DNA of 64,000 nt from contig CAJNDS010001057.1 in the NCBI GenBank assembly GCA_905221605.1, positions 495,528 to 559,527 on the forward strand, read 5' to 3'. Position numbers and translations under genes: made by a program. Below are positions 34,860-47,619 of the stretch, one piece after another; the first letter of the stretch is position 1, and each line of letters begins with the position of its first letter. The DNA comes from Symbiodinium natans. Taxonomy: Eukaryota; Sar; Dinophyceae; Suessiales; Symbiodiniaceae. The notes under the pieces are model-generated. The model saw nothing but the letters and a program-made list of their open reading frames with translations, had not been told where the DNA came from and searched no databases.

Positions 34860-35740
34860 TTCTTTTTGGGTTTAGACTTTCGGGGCTTTTAGGGTTTAGG
34901 GTTTTTGAGGCTCAGGGTTTTTCGGGGATTGTTGGCGGCTCAGGGGTTTTTGGGGTTAGGGGTTTTAGGGTTTAGGGTCTAGGGTGTCTTCAGGGGTTTT
35001 AAGGGTCTAGGGTGTTTGGGGTTTCAGTTTAGCGGTTTTGAGGGTTTAGGGCTCAGGGGTTTCAGGGTTCAGGGTTGAGGGTTTTCGGGTTTGGGGTTTA
35101 GCGGTTTTAGGGTTTAGGTCTAGGGGGGTTTAAATTTTAGGGTTTAGGGGTTTTCAGGATTTAGGGTTTTGGTTTTTTGTTTCGGTTTGAAGGGTTTAGG
35201 GTTTTTGGATGGTTTAGGGTTTAGGGGCTTTAGGGTTTAGGGTTCTTTTAAGGGTATAGGCCTTACATGTTTTCAGGGAGTTTAGGGTTTTTTAGGTTTA
35301 GGTAGGGGGTATGAGGGTTTAGGGTTCAGGGGTTTTTGGGGTTTTAGGGTTTAGGGCTTCAAAGGCTCTAGGGTTGCGGGTTTAGGCATTTCTAGGGGTT
35401 TTAGGGCTGAGGGGACTTTAGGGTTTAGGGTTTAGGGGTTTGAAAGGTTTAGGGTTTGGGGGTTTTTGGGTTTAGGGTTTAGGTGTTTTTTATGGTTGAT
35501 GGCTAAGGTGTTTTTAGGGTTTAGGGTTTTTTTCGGTTTAGAGTTTAGGCGTTTTTTAAGGTTTGGGTTTTTTCGGTGTAGGGCTCAGGAGTTTTAAGGG
35601 TTTCTGGGTTTTGCGGGTTTAGGGTTAGGGTTTAGGTTTCGGGTCTGTTAGGGTTTAAGGTTTAGGGTTTTAGGGTCTGGGTTTAGGGGTTTTTAGGGTT
35701 TTGGGCTCAGGGGTTTTGGACATAGGGACGTATCTGACGC
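34860..35740. repeat. Interstitial TTTAGGG-like array (degenerate)
   Basis: Dense but imperfect TTTAGGG and GGGTTTTNAGGGTTTAGGG units on the plus strand. TTTAGGG is the telomere unit reported for dinoflagellates and plants. The degeneracy points to an old interstitial or subtelomeric array rather than a functional telomere. Confidence 0.85.
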
Positions 35741-35789
35741 GGATCGGGGTCTATCACGGCTTAAACAGCGGGGAGGGGGGGGGTGTGGC

Positions 35790-36075
35790 GGGGGGGGGCG
35801 CAGCCCGCCCCCCCCTTCATTTGCAAACACAACACACGCATGATGGGTTCGAAAAGAATAAAAGCAGGGGGGTTGGGGGGGGAGCGCAGCCACCCCCCAT
35901 TGGCAACGCCATGCTCGCATGATGGGTTTGAAACAAAAAGCCTGAAGCCAGCTTGCACAGCTTAACAAGCGAAGAGGTTGGGGGGGTCGCAGCTTTTCCG
36001 TCCATTTGCAAACCAATGCTCGCATGACAGACTCATGTGTGTGCTTTTGAAGCAAGCTTGCACAGCTTTCAGAAA
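35790..36075. repeat. Recurrent module (three copies): G/C block + CATTTGCAAACACAATGCTC
   Basis: Each copy has a G-rich block, CGCAGCCCCCCC, CATTTGCAAACACAATGCTCGC, ATGATGGGTTYGAAA and a tail AAGCAAGCTTGCACAGCTT. Copies here start near 35803, 35886 and 35985. The same module recurs at 39570-39750 (inverted) and 43615-45740. Confidence 0.8.
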
Positions 36076-36318
36076 GGGCGGGGATGTTGAGGGTTAGGGT
36101 TTAGGGGTATGTAGGGTTTAGGGTTCAGGAGTTTTTGGAGTTTAGGCCAGAGGTTTAGTATTTCGGGTGTTGAGGGTTTCGAGTTTAAGTTTAGGTGTTG
36201 TTCGGGTGCACAGATTTCTCGACGCAGGGCCTAGGGCTTTTTAGGGTTTAGGGGTCTTTCTTTCTAGGGGCTTTCAGGGTTTAGGGTTTAGGGGTTTATA
36301 GGGTTTATGGCTAAAGTA

Positions 36319-36890
<572 letters not shown>

Positions 36891-36999
36891 GTATGTCAGA
36901 ACCCCCCCCTGCATAGGACCCTATCCTTCCATGGCAGGTGCCTATGTACAGGTACTTCTCGGTTTTCGGTAGACCCCAGAAGATAGGGGTCCATCCTCC

Positions 37000-38730
37000 T
37001 CAGGGTAAACGGATCGACCACAACCTTGTGCCGGACTCCCTGCAAATCACGTCCAACAACTTGCTCGATGCATTTTGCAGACAGTCTTCAAAAGAAATTG
37101 TTATCGAGAATGTGTTTCTTTCGGGAAGGCACTCATGATTCTTGGGAGGTTGCCCTCTTGCTGAGACTACGGCTTGTGTGATCTGTGTTTGGATGAGGTT
37201 CTGCATGTGCTGTTGTATTTTTCACGTCCTAGTCAGTGTTCATGTTTCAGATTGTTTCAGAAATCTCGCTGCATTTTCCGCCTCTTGGTCCTTGGTCTTG
37301 CTCGGGGAGTTGAATCCTGTAGTCTCGGGCCAAAGGCCAAAGCGTGCGCCTCTTCCGTGTATTCCAGGCCAAAGTGAAAGCCGGAGCCTGGCATTTCTGG
37401 GTGAGCAGCACAAGCAGGCTCGAAGTGTCCTAGGTGGTGCTGAGATGTTTAACTTATATAAGCTGGCGCTGCTTCGAAAGTTTATCGGGCTTTCGCCACG
37501 GACCCAACCTGAATTTGCGATGCGGGATCCCGTCAGTTTTGTCGGTCGTCTTCCCGTAAGTGGGGTCGTTCGTACGTTCCGCGTGGCCAAACGTGAGGTT
37601 ATGTGCCGACCTGAGTGCACACCTCCTGCAGTCGTTCGCTTTCAATCAACGCGTGGAAGAGCGTAACGTCACAACGTCCTACAAACCTTGGCGCTCGGCT
37701 TCAATTGAACCCGAGTTTGGAGGGGTTAAAGATCTTTGTAGCCTGTGAAGTTTGCGTTTCCTCTTGCAACCCTCTGCAGTAGTACCTGTTGTGCATTTTA
37801 GGCAAAAACATTTTGTTAATTTTGTGTCCCCCGGCTATGACGTCATGGACTCTTGGCTTGGGGAGCAGCAGTACCTCAACATCTTCGTCATTTCATTGAA
37901 CATATAATTTTTGATTCTCCTTCTGACCCTTTGGGTCGGCTCCTGCTGATGCCTTCCTTTTGCCTCAGGCCTTATCATCTTCTCTTCTTTTCCCGCGAAG
38001 ACTGCTAGGAGCGGTGTCAGCGTGTAGGTCGGCACGGTGACCACGCATTGGCCTCCGGCCTCTGCCCCTCTCGATCCCCGTCCAAGGGACCCAGTGACCT
38101 GGACCTTGGCCCGGACTTACCAATAGGAGGCTTTCTGCTCTTGCTCCTCGCTTCAATCCTGCAACTCCGCCCAATTGAATACAAACATCTCAGACCTCAG
38201 GATTCGACCACTGTCGCTTCATTTGGCAAGGGATCTTCGCTCCCAGTGCCGCGGCCCGGCGCAGTTGCTCTCTACATGCAGATTCTTTGCGTGCCTGTCA
38301 CAGCACACTGCACGAAGCGTCTACAACGATTCAAGGACACCAACATTGCCTCTGGCCTAGAGGCGGCCGGCCAGGTTCATGTGCGCTGGAATCGACGCTA
38401 ATGAAACCCTAAACTCTCACCCCCTAAAGCAAAAATCCAGCACCACACCACAGAGGGGGGGGTCGGCGGGATTCTGCACAGAGCAAGGGAGGCGGGGGCA
38501 GCGGCCAAAAACCCAAACGCCACAAAGTGGCGAGGTGGGGCGGGCGGGACTCTAACTCTAAAACCCCCAAATCCAGTACCCTGCACTGTTCCGGGCATCG
38601 TTCTTTCACTCCCCCAGAAAAATTTTTGTACATACATATATGCTTTTTTCTATCTATTTATCTATGCATATTAATATTTGTATTACACTACACACTCACG
38701 ACACACGTGCGAGATTCGCATGTTTTGAGG
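37000..38730. other. Spacer without recognised genes
   Basis: Short ORFs on both strands (up to 174 codons at 37142-37666) without motifs I can name. Confidence 0.35.
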
Positions 38731-38835
38731 GCTTAAAGGTTTATGGGGTTCATTTAGGGTTCGGTTTAGGTTTTAGGATTTTGGCGTGTTAAGGTTTGAG
38801 GGGTGAAGGGGGGCATCTCGTAATTGTCGGCATTT

Positions 38836-38925
38836 TTGGAATGCGGAATGCGGGAGGGCCCGGTGTTTTTTTCTTTCCTAACGTTGGCCCTGGCTTGTTT
38901 GCCTTGGTAACGTTGGCCCCAGGCC
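38836..38925. repeat. Repeat with inverted partner at 41575-41660
   Basis: GGAATGCGG..., a T run, CCTAACGTTGGCCCTGGC and TAACGTTGGCC occur here. The reverse complement of the same series lies at 41575-41660. The two copies bound about 2.65 kb. Confidence 0.65.
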
Positions 38926-38929
38926 TTCT

Positions 38930-39130
38930 GGTCATCTGGTCCCCTGGTCCTGTGTCCCGTGGTTCTCAGGTCCCCTGGTCCTTTGGTCCTCTCCTCTGGT
39001 CCCGCGGTCCTCTGGTCCCGTGGTCCTCTGGTTCCGTGGTCCTCTGGTCCCGCGGTCCTTGGGTCCCGCGGTCCTTGGGTCCCGCGGTCCTTTGGTCCTC
39101 TGTCCCGTGGTCTCCCGGTACCGCGGTCAT
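38930..39130. repeat. GGTCCCGCGGTCCTTT/GGTCCCGTGGTCCTCT minisatellite
   Basis: A unit of about 15 bp built on GGTCC and CGGTCC repeated about 12 times. The minus strand encodes a GPRDPRTAGPE-like repeat that is unlikely to be expressed. Confidence 0.9.
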
Positions 39131-39239
39131 TTGATTGTATCAATGTAATATGTTTTCGTAGTAATAGTATACTAAGGCATGTAGTATGGTCCCGCGTTTC
39201 CCGGTCCCGCAATCAGATTTTGGTTGTAATAATTTCTGT

Positions 39240-39560
39240 AGTATAACGTAGTATCATATAATACGTGAAAATATATAGACAACATACATATATATCATAT
39301 ATACAAAAATGTCTTACAAGAATATATACATATAATATAATACCATATAACTATTTTTTTGTACATACTAAATATGCATTGTGTTTTGTTTATTCTACGT
39401 AGAATAAACTATTACATATAGGTTATGAAAACATATTATAGATTAATAACTCTCTATATATATATAAATAAATAAATATCTATTTATTCATTTCTTTCTT
39501 TATTATTAGATATTGAATAAATATACAATATAGACAGCACATTATTTTTTTTTGGGGGGG
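39240..39560. other. Very AT-rich spacer
   Basis: ATATA-rich sequence without ORFs, possibly an easily melted region. Confidence 0.6.
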
Positions 39561-39564
39561 GTGG

Positions 39565-39755
39565 GGGTGGGGCGGGCAAGCTTGCTTCAACGCGTATGAA
39601 TCCTTCCAAACCCATGATGCGAGCATTGTGTTTGCAAATGGGGGGGGCTGCGCCTCCCCAACCCCCCGCTGTTCTTTAACCGGGCAAGCTTGCTTTAAAG
39701 CATATGAATCCCTTCCAAACCCATGATTCGAGCAATGTCTTTGCAAAATAGACAT
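39565..39755 (-). repeat. Recurrent module, two inverted copies
   Basis: GGCAAGCTTGCTT... CCAAACCCATGATGCGAGCATTGTG... TTTGCAAATGGGGGG...CTGCGCC is the reverse complement of the module at 35790-36075. A second copy at 39680-39750 is truncated. Confidence 0.8.
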
Positions 39756-40755
39756 CAACACACAAGAAGGTACAATCATGTACAAGAATATACAGGAATA
39801 CAACATATTTACAATAATATGCAATCATATACAATAATATACAATAATATACAATAATATACAATAAATACAATATACAATAATATACAATAATATACAA
39901 TAACATACATAATATACAATAATATACAATAATATACAATAATATACAATAATATACAATAATATACAACTATTTACAAAAATACAGCTATAGACCAGAA
40001 GATACAGTAATATACAATAAAAAACAAATAACAATAATATACAGCAAAATACAACAATATACAACAATATACAATAATATACAATAATATACAGTAATAT
40101 ACAAGAATATACACTAATATATAACAATACACAACAATTTACAATATTTCACAGTCATATCCAATAATATACAGTAACATAGAATACTATACAACAACAT
40201 ACAACAATATACAAGAACTGAGAATGGTATGCAAGAATATTGCGAATATACATGAATTTTCAATAATATGCAACCATATGCACTAATGTACAATAATGTA
40301 CAGGAAATTTCAAGACAATGCAATAATATTCAATAATACACAGCAATATGCAATATCTACAATAATATACAAGAGCATGCAACAATTTACAACATCATGC
40401 AATACTATACAATAATATACAATATTTTGCAATAATATTTAGTAATATACAACAACATACAGGAATGGACAATATTTTGCAAGAATATACGGTAAGCTAT
40501 AAGAAGATACTACCATAAAGAAAATACAACAATATTCCATAATATACAAGATTTTTGAATAATTCACGACAACATGCAATAATATGCAAAACATTCAAGA
40601 ATACGCAACAACACGCGCTAATAAGCAAAAATATCCATCAGAATAGCTTACAATATTATACAATAAGTTTTAATGGTATACAACAATATACGAAAATATA
40701 CAATAATATACAAAACATTCAATAAAGTGCAACAATCAAGAAGACTATGCAAGAA
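39755..40755. repeat. (ATATACAATA)n array
   Basis: About 1 kb of ATATACAATAAT-like units, regular up to about 40100 and increasingly degenerate to the right. Minus-strand Ile/Tyr/Cys-rich ORFs are artefacts. Confidence 0.95.
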
Positions 40756-40856
40756 TGAAGTAATTTTAACGCTACGCGACCCGCCTCGGCCCGGCCCAGC
40801 GCATCCGCGTGAGCATGGTGATTCCGCAGCGCCCAAGTCGCTGGACCCCAAGCAAT

Positions 40857-40995
40857 AAGGGTTGGGTTGAGGGTTGAGGGTTGAGGGTTCCGGGTTTATG
40901 GTTTATGGTTTGGGGGTTTGGGGTTGAGGGTTAGTTTAGGGCTCAAGGTTCACGCTTTGGGGTTGAGGGTTTTTTTGGGTTTAGGGTTCGGCCGA
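40857..40995. repeat. GGGTTGAGGGTT array
   Basis: Short array of GGTTGAGGG and GGTTTAGGG units, a telomere-like variant. Confidence 0.8.
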
Positions 40996-41034
40996 GCCCC
41001 CCTTCAGGTTTAAGGCGACTCTTCGGCAGGGTGG

Positions 41035-41125
41035 GGGAGGGGGGAGTGGGGGGGGTGGGGTGGGGGGGGGGAGGGGGGGGGGGAGGGGGGGGGAGGGGGG
41101 GTGGGGGGAGGGGGGGAGGGGGTGG
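41035..41125. repeat. Poly-G tract
   Basis: About 90 bases nearly all G on the plus strand with scattered A and T. The surrounding Pro-rich and Gly-rich ORFs are artefacts. Confidence 0.95.
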
Positions 41126-41429
41126 TGGGCCCTTGGCCTGGCCCTGGCCGTGGCCCTGGGGGCCCTGCTGGGAGGGGCTTCAACTGCCTCTGGTCCTGGC
41201 GAACCGTCCGCTTGCGGACCCCGGTTTCCCAGGGGGTACCCATTTGAGGCCAAAAAAAGGGGTCCAAAAAAAACCTTTTGGGTGTGGGGGAGGGGGTGCT
41301 TGTTCTGACAACCTATACACCTCCGGCCCGAGGCCTCGGCGGATATACAAGAATGGTGAATAATATCAATAGCATTCAAGAATATGCAATCATGTACAAT
41401 AGTGCATTAATAGAATAGCATAAACATGT

Positions 41430-41660
41430 TGTGTTTTTCATCATTTAGAGCCTGCAAGCAGGTGCAATGCTGCAATCTACAGCATTTCAAGCTTTGTAAT
41501 ACGCAGAAATGCTGTGTTTTTAGGCGTTTAGGGCACCCGGAAATGCTGCATTTCATAGCATTTAGAGCCAGGAATTGCTTGGCCAACGTTAGCAAGGACC
41601 ACGAGCCAGGGCCAACGTTAGGAAAAAAAAACCTCCGCCCGGAATGCGACACGAGGGTCC
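41430..41660. repeat. Dispersed repeat copy plus inverted partner of 38836-38925
   Basis: See the entries at 21690-21830 and 38836-38925. The two repeats lie next to each other here. Confidence 0.6.
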
Positions 41661-42870
41661 AAAAGCGATAACACGGTTACGGGAATGGTGAACCTGGGGG
41701 TGAGGGGTGCGGGAATTTGGGATCATATGTATGGGAACCTCAGTCATATGTATGGTGCAGCGTCGCTGTCCCCCTGTGGGGGTGGGCTGCTTTCGGATTT
41801 GGGGCTTAAGATTTTCAAGGTTGCTGGTTTTCTTCTAGGATTTTTTGTAGGACTTTTCGGTTTTGTTTAGGGTTGTGGGTGTTAGGGTTCAGGATTTTAG
41901 GGTGTAGGGTTGTGGAGATTGAGTTTGCGGGAGGTTTCCTTTTTGTTTGGGAAGGGGGGGGGGTGGTGGGCATCGCAAGGAGAGTCCAGCTCTGAAAAGC
42001 TCGCTTTGCACCGTCGGGGATTGTTGGGGGGTGATTGTGCAAATACAAATGCCCATGCGAACAATTCTTGGTGCTCGCTGCTCACTGATTCAGCAGGTGC
42101 CAACTGCCATCCGGAAACTCCAGGAGACTCTACAGCAAACGTGTGGACCTCCTTGCGAGCAAACATGAGCAAACTCTAGCAATGTGTTTTCGAATCTCTT
42201 CAGGTCAGGTGTTGCTGATGAGCTGAGCTTCCGTGTGCGGAAGTTGGACGTGGTATGCAGCAGGGTTTCCGATGCCCGGGTCCAACTTGTAGATTCGAGG
42301 TTTTCATGCTGGCCATTGTCCAGATGGATCCTGACATGAGATCGCCATCGGGCTTGTGAGGCACTGAAGCTCGTAGACGACCTGCTCGAACTGCGTGAAT
42401 GCGCGGACCAGGTGCCATCTTCAGTTGTTGTGCATTGTGAGTTAGTCCAAGAATGATACGGTTTAGCAAGCCCTCTATGCGATTCAGGAAACTGCACCTC
42501 CACAATTTGTCATGCGTGTCCAGACCCTTTTGCAAGCAAACGCGCCACCGGACACGAACGGCGTTTCGCCATGTGTTGCGCTGTTAGGAGCACCAAGTTT
42601 CAACATTTTCATACGCACAGGCTTTCTCGTTGATTGGCCCGCGTCCACACTGCCTCTAAAACTGGGTACTCCCTGCTTGTCAGCTTTTCGGTTAAGCACA
42701 CCGGAGGCTGTCTAAATCGGAAAACAAGACCATGAATCACACAGCCATGGTTCAGAAAACAACAAGGAACGAATCAGAAAACAGCGAGGGGTGAATCAGC
42801 ATGCATGGACAGCCATGCATTCACATCGGTCTCTCACTGACGGGCCATCGCCGTAGCCTGGAGTGGGCGA
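41660..42870. other. Spacer without recognised genes
   Basis: A small telomere-like stretch lies near 41868-41912. The remainder has short ORFs on both strands without motifs. Confidence 0.4.
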
Positions 42871-42871
42871 G

Positions 42872-43030
42872 CAAGGACCTAACCTAACCTGACCTAACCT
42901 AACCTAGCGGAACATACCCTAACCTAATCAGGCCCCTAACCTAACCTAATCTATCCTAACCAAAGCTAACCTGACCTAAGCTAACAAGATAGGGTTTAAG
43001 GGTGTGCGTTTAGGGTTTAGGTTTAGGGAT
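42872..43030. repeat. CCTAA array converging on TTTAGGG
   Basis: CCTAACCTAACCT units at 42878-42990, that is (TTAGG)n on the minus strand. They are followed at once by GGGTTTAAGGG/TTTAGGG units on the plus strand, so the strand polarity flips near 42992. Confidence 0.8.
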
Positions 43031-43080
43031 CTCCCCCAAGACACATTTATTGAAGATAGGTCTACTAAGTACCCCCTATA

Positions 43081-43112
43081 ATAGGCGTCGATAGACCCCT
43101 ATACAAACCCCT
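43081..43112. repeat. ATAGGCGTCGATAGACCCC module
   Basis: Near-identical to the start of the TAGACCCCTAT block at 34505. It lies between the CCTAA array and the next TTTAGGG array, so the same border element occurs at two arrays. Confidence 0.7.
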
Positions 43113-43164
43113 ATGGTAACAAATTTATCACTTGCGCTTGAGCAGCAAGGTTTGCTTTATTTAA

Positions 43165-45590
43165 GTAAGGGCTGTTTAGGGTTTAGGGTTTAGGGGTTTT
43201 CAGAGTTTAGGGTTTAGGGCGTTTTGGGTGTAGGTCTTGGGGTGTTTTAGGGTTGAGGGGTTGGGGGGTTTTTAGGGTTTAGTTTTTTTTCGGTTTAGGG
43301 CTCAGGTTTTGTTTTGGGTTGAGGGTTTGAGGCTTTAGGGGGTTGTTAGGATGTAGGGTTTAGGGTTTTTAAGGCTTTAGGGTTGAGGTTTTTGTAGGGT
43401 ATTTTTTGGGTTTAGAGTTTAGGGGTTTTTAGGGTTTAGGGTGTTTTTGGTTTAGGCCTCAGGGTTGTTAGGCTTTAGGGGCTTTTAGGGTTTAGGGTTT
43501 AGAGTTTAGGGGCTTTTGGGGTTTAGGGCTTCGGGGTTTTTAGGGTTTAGGGGTCTTTAGGGCTTAAGGGCTTTTAGGGTTTAGGATTTTTTGGGGTTTA
43601 GGGTTTAGGGCTTTTTCGCCGCCCCTTCCATTTGCAAACGCAACACTCGCATGATGGGTTCGAAAAAGAATAAAGTGCGGGGGTTGGAGGGCGGGGCGCA
43701 GCCCCCCCGCATTTGCAAACACAATGCTCGCGTGATGGGTTTGAAAAAAACACCCCTATTAGGGGTTTTAGGGTTTAGGGGTTACGGTTTTTACGGTTTG
43801 ATTTTTTAGGGTTTAGGGCTTAGTTGTTTGTAGGGTTTAGAGAAGTTGAGGGGTTTAGGGTGTAGGGTTTTTTGGCTCAGGGGTTCTTAGGGTGTAGGGC
43901 TTAGGGCTTTTGGGGTTCAGGGGTTTTTAGGGTTTAGGGTTTAGAGATGTATAGGGTTTAGGGTTTTTTTGGGTTTAGGGTTTTTTGGGGCTTTGGGGTT
44001 CTTAGGGTTTCCCCTTCCATTTGCAAACACAACTCGCATGATGGGTTCGAAAAAGAATAAAGCGGGGGGGTTGGAGGGGGGTTGGGGGGGGGGGAGTTGG
44101 GGGGGGCGCAGCCCCCCCCATTTGCAAACACAATGCTCGCATGATGAGTTTGAAAAAAACACGCCTATGTTTAGGGGTTTTTGGAGGTTTAGGATTTAGG
44201 GTCTTTCACGGTTTGGGTTTTTTTTGGGGGTTTTAGGGTTTAGGGTTTTTTGGGTTTAGGGCTCAGGGTTCTTAGGGTGTAGGGCTTCTGGGGTAAAAAA
44301 AGAACAAACATGGCGCCCACTGTTGCTGACTGATTCGTGCCTTGGTGTTTTCTGATTTGCACCGCCCTGTTTTCTGATTTGCCCTCACATTTGCTGAGTT
44401 ATGCTTGGCTGATTTGCCTGTTACCCTAAGCACACCTATTTGTACAGGCAAATCTCTGAAGAGAGAGTGTGATAGTCAAGTCGGGAAAAGTACACCGACC
44501 CGAGTCGAAAGCACATGGTACCCTTGAGTCGAAACCAGCCCGGACCCACACGCTGAAAACACATGCAGCAAACCTGAGTCGAAAACAACCTGGGTTTAGG
44601 GTTTTTGGGTTTAGAGTTGAGGGTTTTTTTCGGTGTTTAGGGCTCACGGGTTGTTAGGCTTTAGGGGTTTTTGAGGGTTTAGGGTTTCGGGCATTTTAGG
44701 GTGTAGGGTTTAGGGGTTTCAGGGTTTAGGGTTTTGTATTTTGAGGGCTCAGTGGTTTTGAAAGCGGGACGGTCGGGGGGTGCAGCCCTCCCCCCCCCCC
44801 TCCTCCCATTTGCATGCATGATGGGTTCGAAAAAGGATAAGGGGGCGGGGGGTGCAAACATAATGGCTAGGAAAAAATGCCTCGCGGCTTAACAAGCGGG
44901 GGGGTTGGGGTTGGGGCAGCCCCCTCTGCAAACACAACACTCGCATGATGGGTCGAAAAAATAGTTCGAAAAAAGTAATGCGGGGGGGGGGGGGGGGTGG
45001 GGGGGATTGGGGGGGGCAGCCCCCCCCCCCCCCCCCCCAAATGCAAACACAATGCTCCTGAAGCAAGCTTGCACGGCTTAACAAGCGGGGGGGTTTGGGG
45101 GCGGGCGCAGTCCCTCCCCATTTGCAAACACAAAGCTCGGATGATGGGTTCGGCAAAGACTCATGTGTGCTTTTGAAACAAGCTTGCAGAATGTAGGGTT
45201 TAGGGTTCAGGAGTTGTTGTGGTTGAAGGCTTATGGGTTTCTTCGGGGTTTCGATTTTAGGGGTTGTTCGGGTGCACGGATTTCTCGCTTTAGGGCTTAG
45301 GGTCCAGGGGGCTTTCTTTATGGGTTTGTTGAGGTTTCAGGTTTGGTGTTTTTTGACGTTTAGGCTTAGGGGTCTGAGGGTTCAGGGTTTAGGGGTGTCA
45401 GGGTTCGAGGTTTTGGGGTTTTTGGGATTGATCTTTTTTCGGTTTAGGGGCTAGGGGCTTTTAGGGCTAGGGTTTAGGGGTTTTAGGGTTTTGGGTTTAG
45501 AGTTTTTTTCGGGTGTATGGTTTAGGCGTTTGTGGTGTTTAGGGTTGAGGGGTCTTTACTGTAGGGTTTAGGGTTTAGGGTCTCGCATGA
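43165..45590. repeat. Long degenerate TTTAGGG array with embedded modules
   Basis: About 2.4 kb of imperfect TTTAGGG units on the plus strand. It is interrupted by copies of the CATTTGCAAACACAATGCTC/ATGATGGGTT module near 43612-43755, 44010-44165, 44755-44870, 44890-44985 and 45010-45190, several next to runs of G or C. A 300-bp island at 44290-44590 has no repeats and no gene. Confidence 0.85.
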
Positions 45591-45740
45591 TGGGTTTGAA
45601 AATACTTTTTAAGGCAAGCTTGCACGGCTTTCAAAAAGCAGGGGGGTTAGAGGGGTGACAACCCCCCCACTTTTCCTCTTCACAAACACAATGCTCGCAT
45701 GATAGGTTTTTTTAGCAAACTCATCTAGCTTGAAGCAAGT
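45590..45740. repeat. Recurrent module copy
   Basis: GCATGATGGGTTTGAAAA, AAGGCAAGCTTGCACGGCTT, CACAAACACAATGCTCGCATG and a second AAGCAAG tail, in the same order as in the other copies. Confidence 0.75.
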
Positions 45741-47095
45741 TTGCTCGGAACCTCGAGACGTTTGAACCTATACGTTTCGTTGTAGATGTTAACCTTTGTG
45801 TGCATAGGGTGGTTTTCTGACTCAGCCTTTGGTTGTCAGAGTCTGACTCGTGTGTGCTCGGTTTTCCGACTCGCGCCTTTCCGCTTTCTGACTCGGTCCT
45901 CCGGTTTTCTGACTTGGTCCTGCGCGTTTTCGACTTGTTCTCCCAACTCGACGGTCACCCAGGGGACACCAAGAGATCAGCTTTGAAAGGGCAGGTTTTT
46001 CCAACATTAAGGGGAGACCCAAACCACCGGAGATCCGGCAGGCCTATCTCCAGGAAGACAAGGGGAGGAAAGCTATTCCTATTGTTATAATTAGCTGCAA
46101 ATAGCTACTGAACTCGCAACATACGATAGTTATGGTGGGGTGCGGTGCTATGTTGAGCGTGCGGCTCCCCTGGTGTCACTACTTCCAGAAAAGATGCTCT
46201 CTCAGAACAGAAGTGAAAGGACTTTCACCAGGATAAAGAAGTGAAAACATGTCCTCCTCGTACTTCTCGTGCACCTGGGAATGCGAATGGAGCTTCCATG
46301 CGGCGCTTTGATGTGCAAAGGTGATGAAGGCCATCACGACCGAGGATTTCGAACAAGCTGCCAGATTTGCTCAGTTCTCGGTCCACTTTGCAGCCATGAG
46401 CAGGGATTTCGTATCAGGATTCAGCAGCACTTGGTCAGGTCGCCCGCTTCAGGGCATCCCAAGACAGTTTGCCGCCAGCCGACACAGAATGGAGCCGCGG
46501 CAACTCTCAAGTAGCTCATGTCCGACGTCTGACTGCAGCAATGAGGCCAGGCACTGATGATGCGACCGTCCGCACACTGCTGTCTTCTCAGAGCTTCGTG
46601 CAGTGTCATGCAGTTGTCTAGCAATCAATTGCACAAAGATGTGGGGCAGCTTCCACTTGGATTAACGCTTCAAAAAGAAAGATGAGGATCGACCTTTATC
46701 TCTTGAAATCTGCACACAGAGGCCATTCGTATACCCCTCGAAACAGCGGCTGGCTTTAGATGGATTGAATATGAACATGGGCACGTATCTGCCTTCAAGA
46801 GTCCCTTGAGCAACCATCATGCTTCCGCTACTAGGTATACAATCAGAAGCAGGAATGATGAAAGGATTCCTCTGGGCCCATCAAGCTGCTGCCGTTCAAA
46901 CTGATCCCGTCCACACCACGACAGCAAAAGCAAATGGCCTGCCGCGCGGCCAAGAACAGAAATTTAAAGTGAGCAAGATCTATGAGCAAACTCGCAGAAG
47001 AGGTTTTCCTGACAAATATGGAGCCCCCTCACCCATGAACAACAGGTAGATGTTTTCCAATGAAAATGATAGAAGTAACCGAGGTTTTCGTGGTT
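45741..47095. other. Spacer, possible exon-like stretch
   Basis: No gene is firmly supported. The frame at 46321-46557 has a protein-like beginning (ITTEDFEQAARFAQFSVHF), but no homologue is recognised and no adjoining exon was found. Confidence 0.3.
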
Positions 47096-47099
47096 TCGC

Positions 47100-47525
47100 A
47101 ATTAGGGTGGAGTATTATTGAAACCCTTATGTAAATATTGAATTTCAATAAGGGCGGAACTAAGAACTAAGAACTTTAAGACTGCCAGGGACTCTCGGTC
47201 TGAGTTCTTAGTTCCTAGTACCGCCCTTATTGAAGTTCAATATGTCAATAAGAGTTTCAATAAGAGGTGACCCAGGAACTAAGAATCCGTACCGAGAGTC
47301 CCTCCTGGTCTTAGTTCTTAGTTCTTAGTTCTTAGTTCTTAGTTCTTAGTTCTTAGTTCCAGCCTTATTGAATTAGTCACTATTTCAATAAGGGTTTCAA
47401 TAAGAGGTAACCCAAGAACTAAGAATCCAGCCCAAGAGTGTCTGACAATCGTAGTTCTTAGTTCTTAGTTCCACCCTTATTGACATTCAATATTTCAATA
47501 AGGGTTTCAATAAGAGGTAACCTTC
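47100..47525. repeat. Fold-back satellite with CTAAGAA repeats and TTATTGAAA borders
   Basis: About three units, each bordered by TTGAAACCCTTATTGAA-like sequence with CTAAGAACTAAGAA and its inverse TTCTTAGTTCTTAG. The clearest fold-back has arms at about 47148-47175 and 47201-47231. The overall plan matches the CCAAGAA satellite at 590-1120 with different bases. Confidence 0.8.
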
Positions 47526-47619
47526 AATCTTTGAACCAAGACGGCAGAAAGGATTGCCCTCCCTCCCCCTCCTGTCCGCTCCGCTCCGCTGCGCTCTCTG
47601 GTTGTTTTTTAAAGGCTTG

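Noticed and set aside
38766-39212. Minus-strand GPRDPRTAGPE repeat protein
   Set aside because: Translation of the GGTCCCGCGG minisatellite; no flanking coding sequence.
43867-43885. Second spliced-leader-like TTTTTTGGCTCAGG
   Set aside because: It lies inside a degenerate TTTAGGG array and diverges after CTCA; chance similarity.
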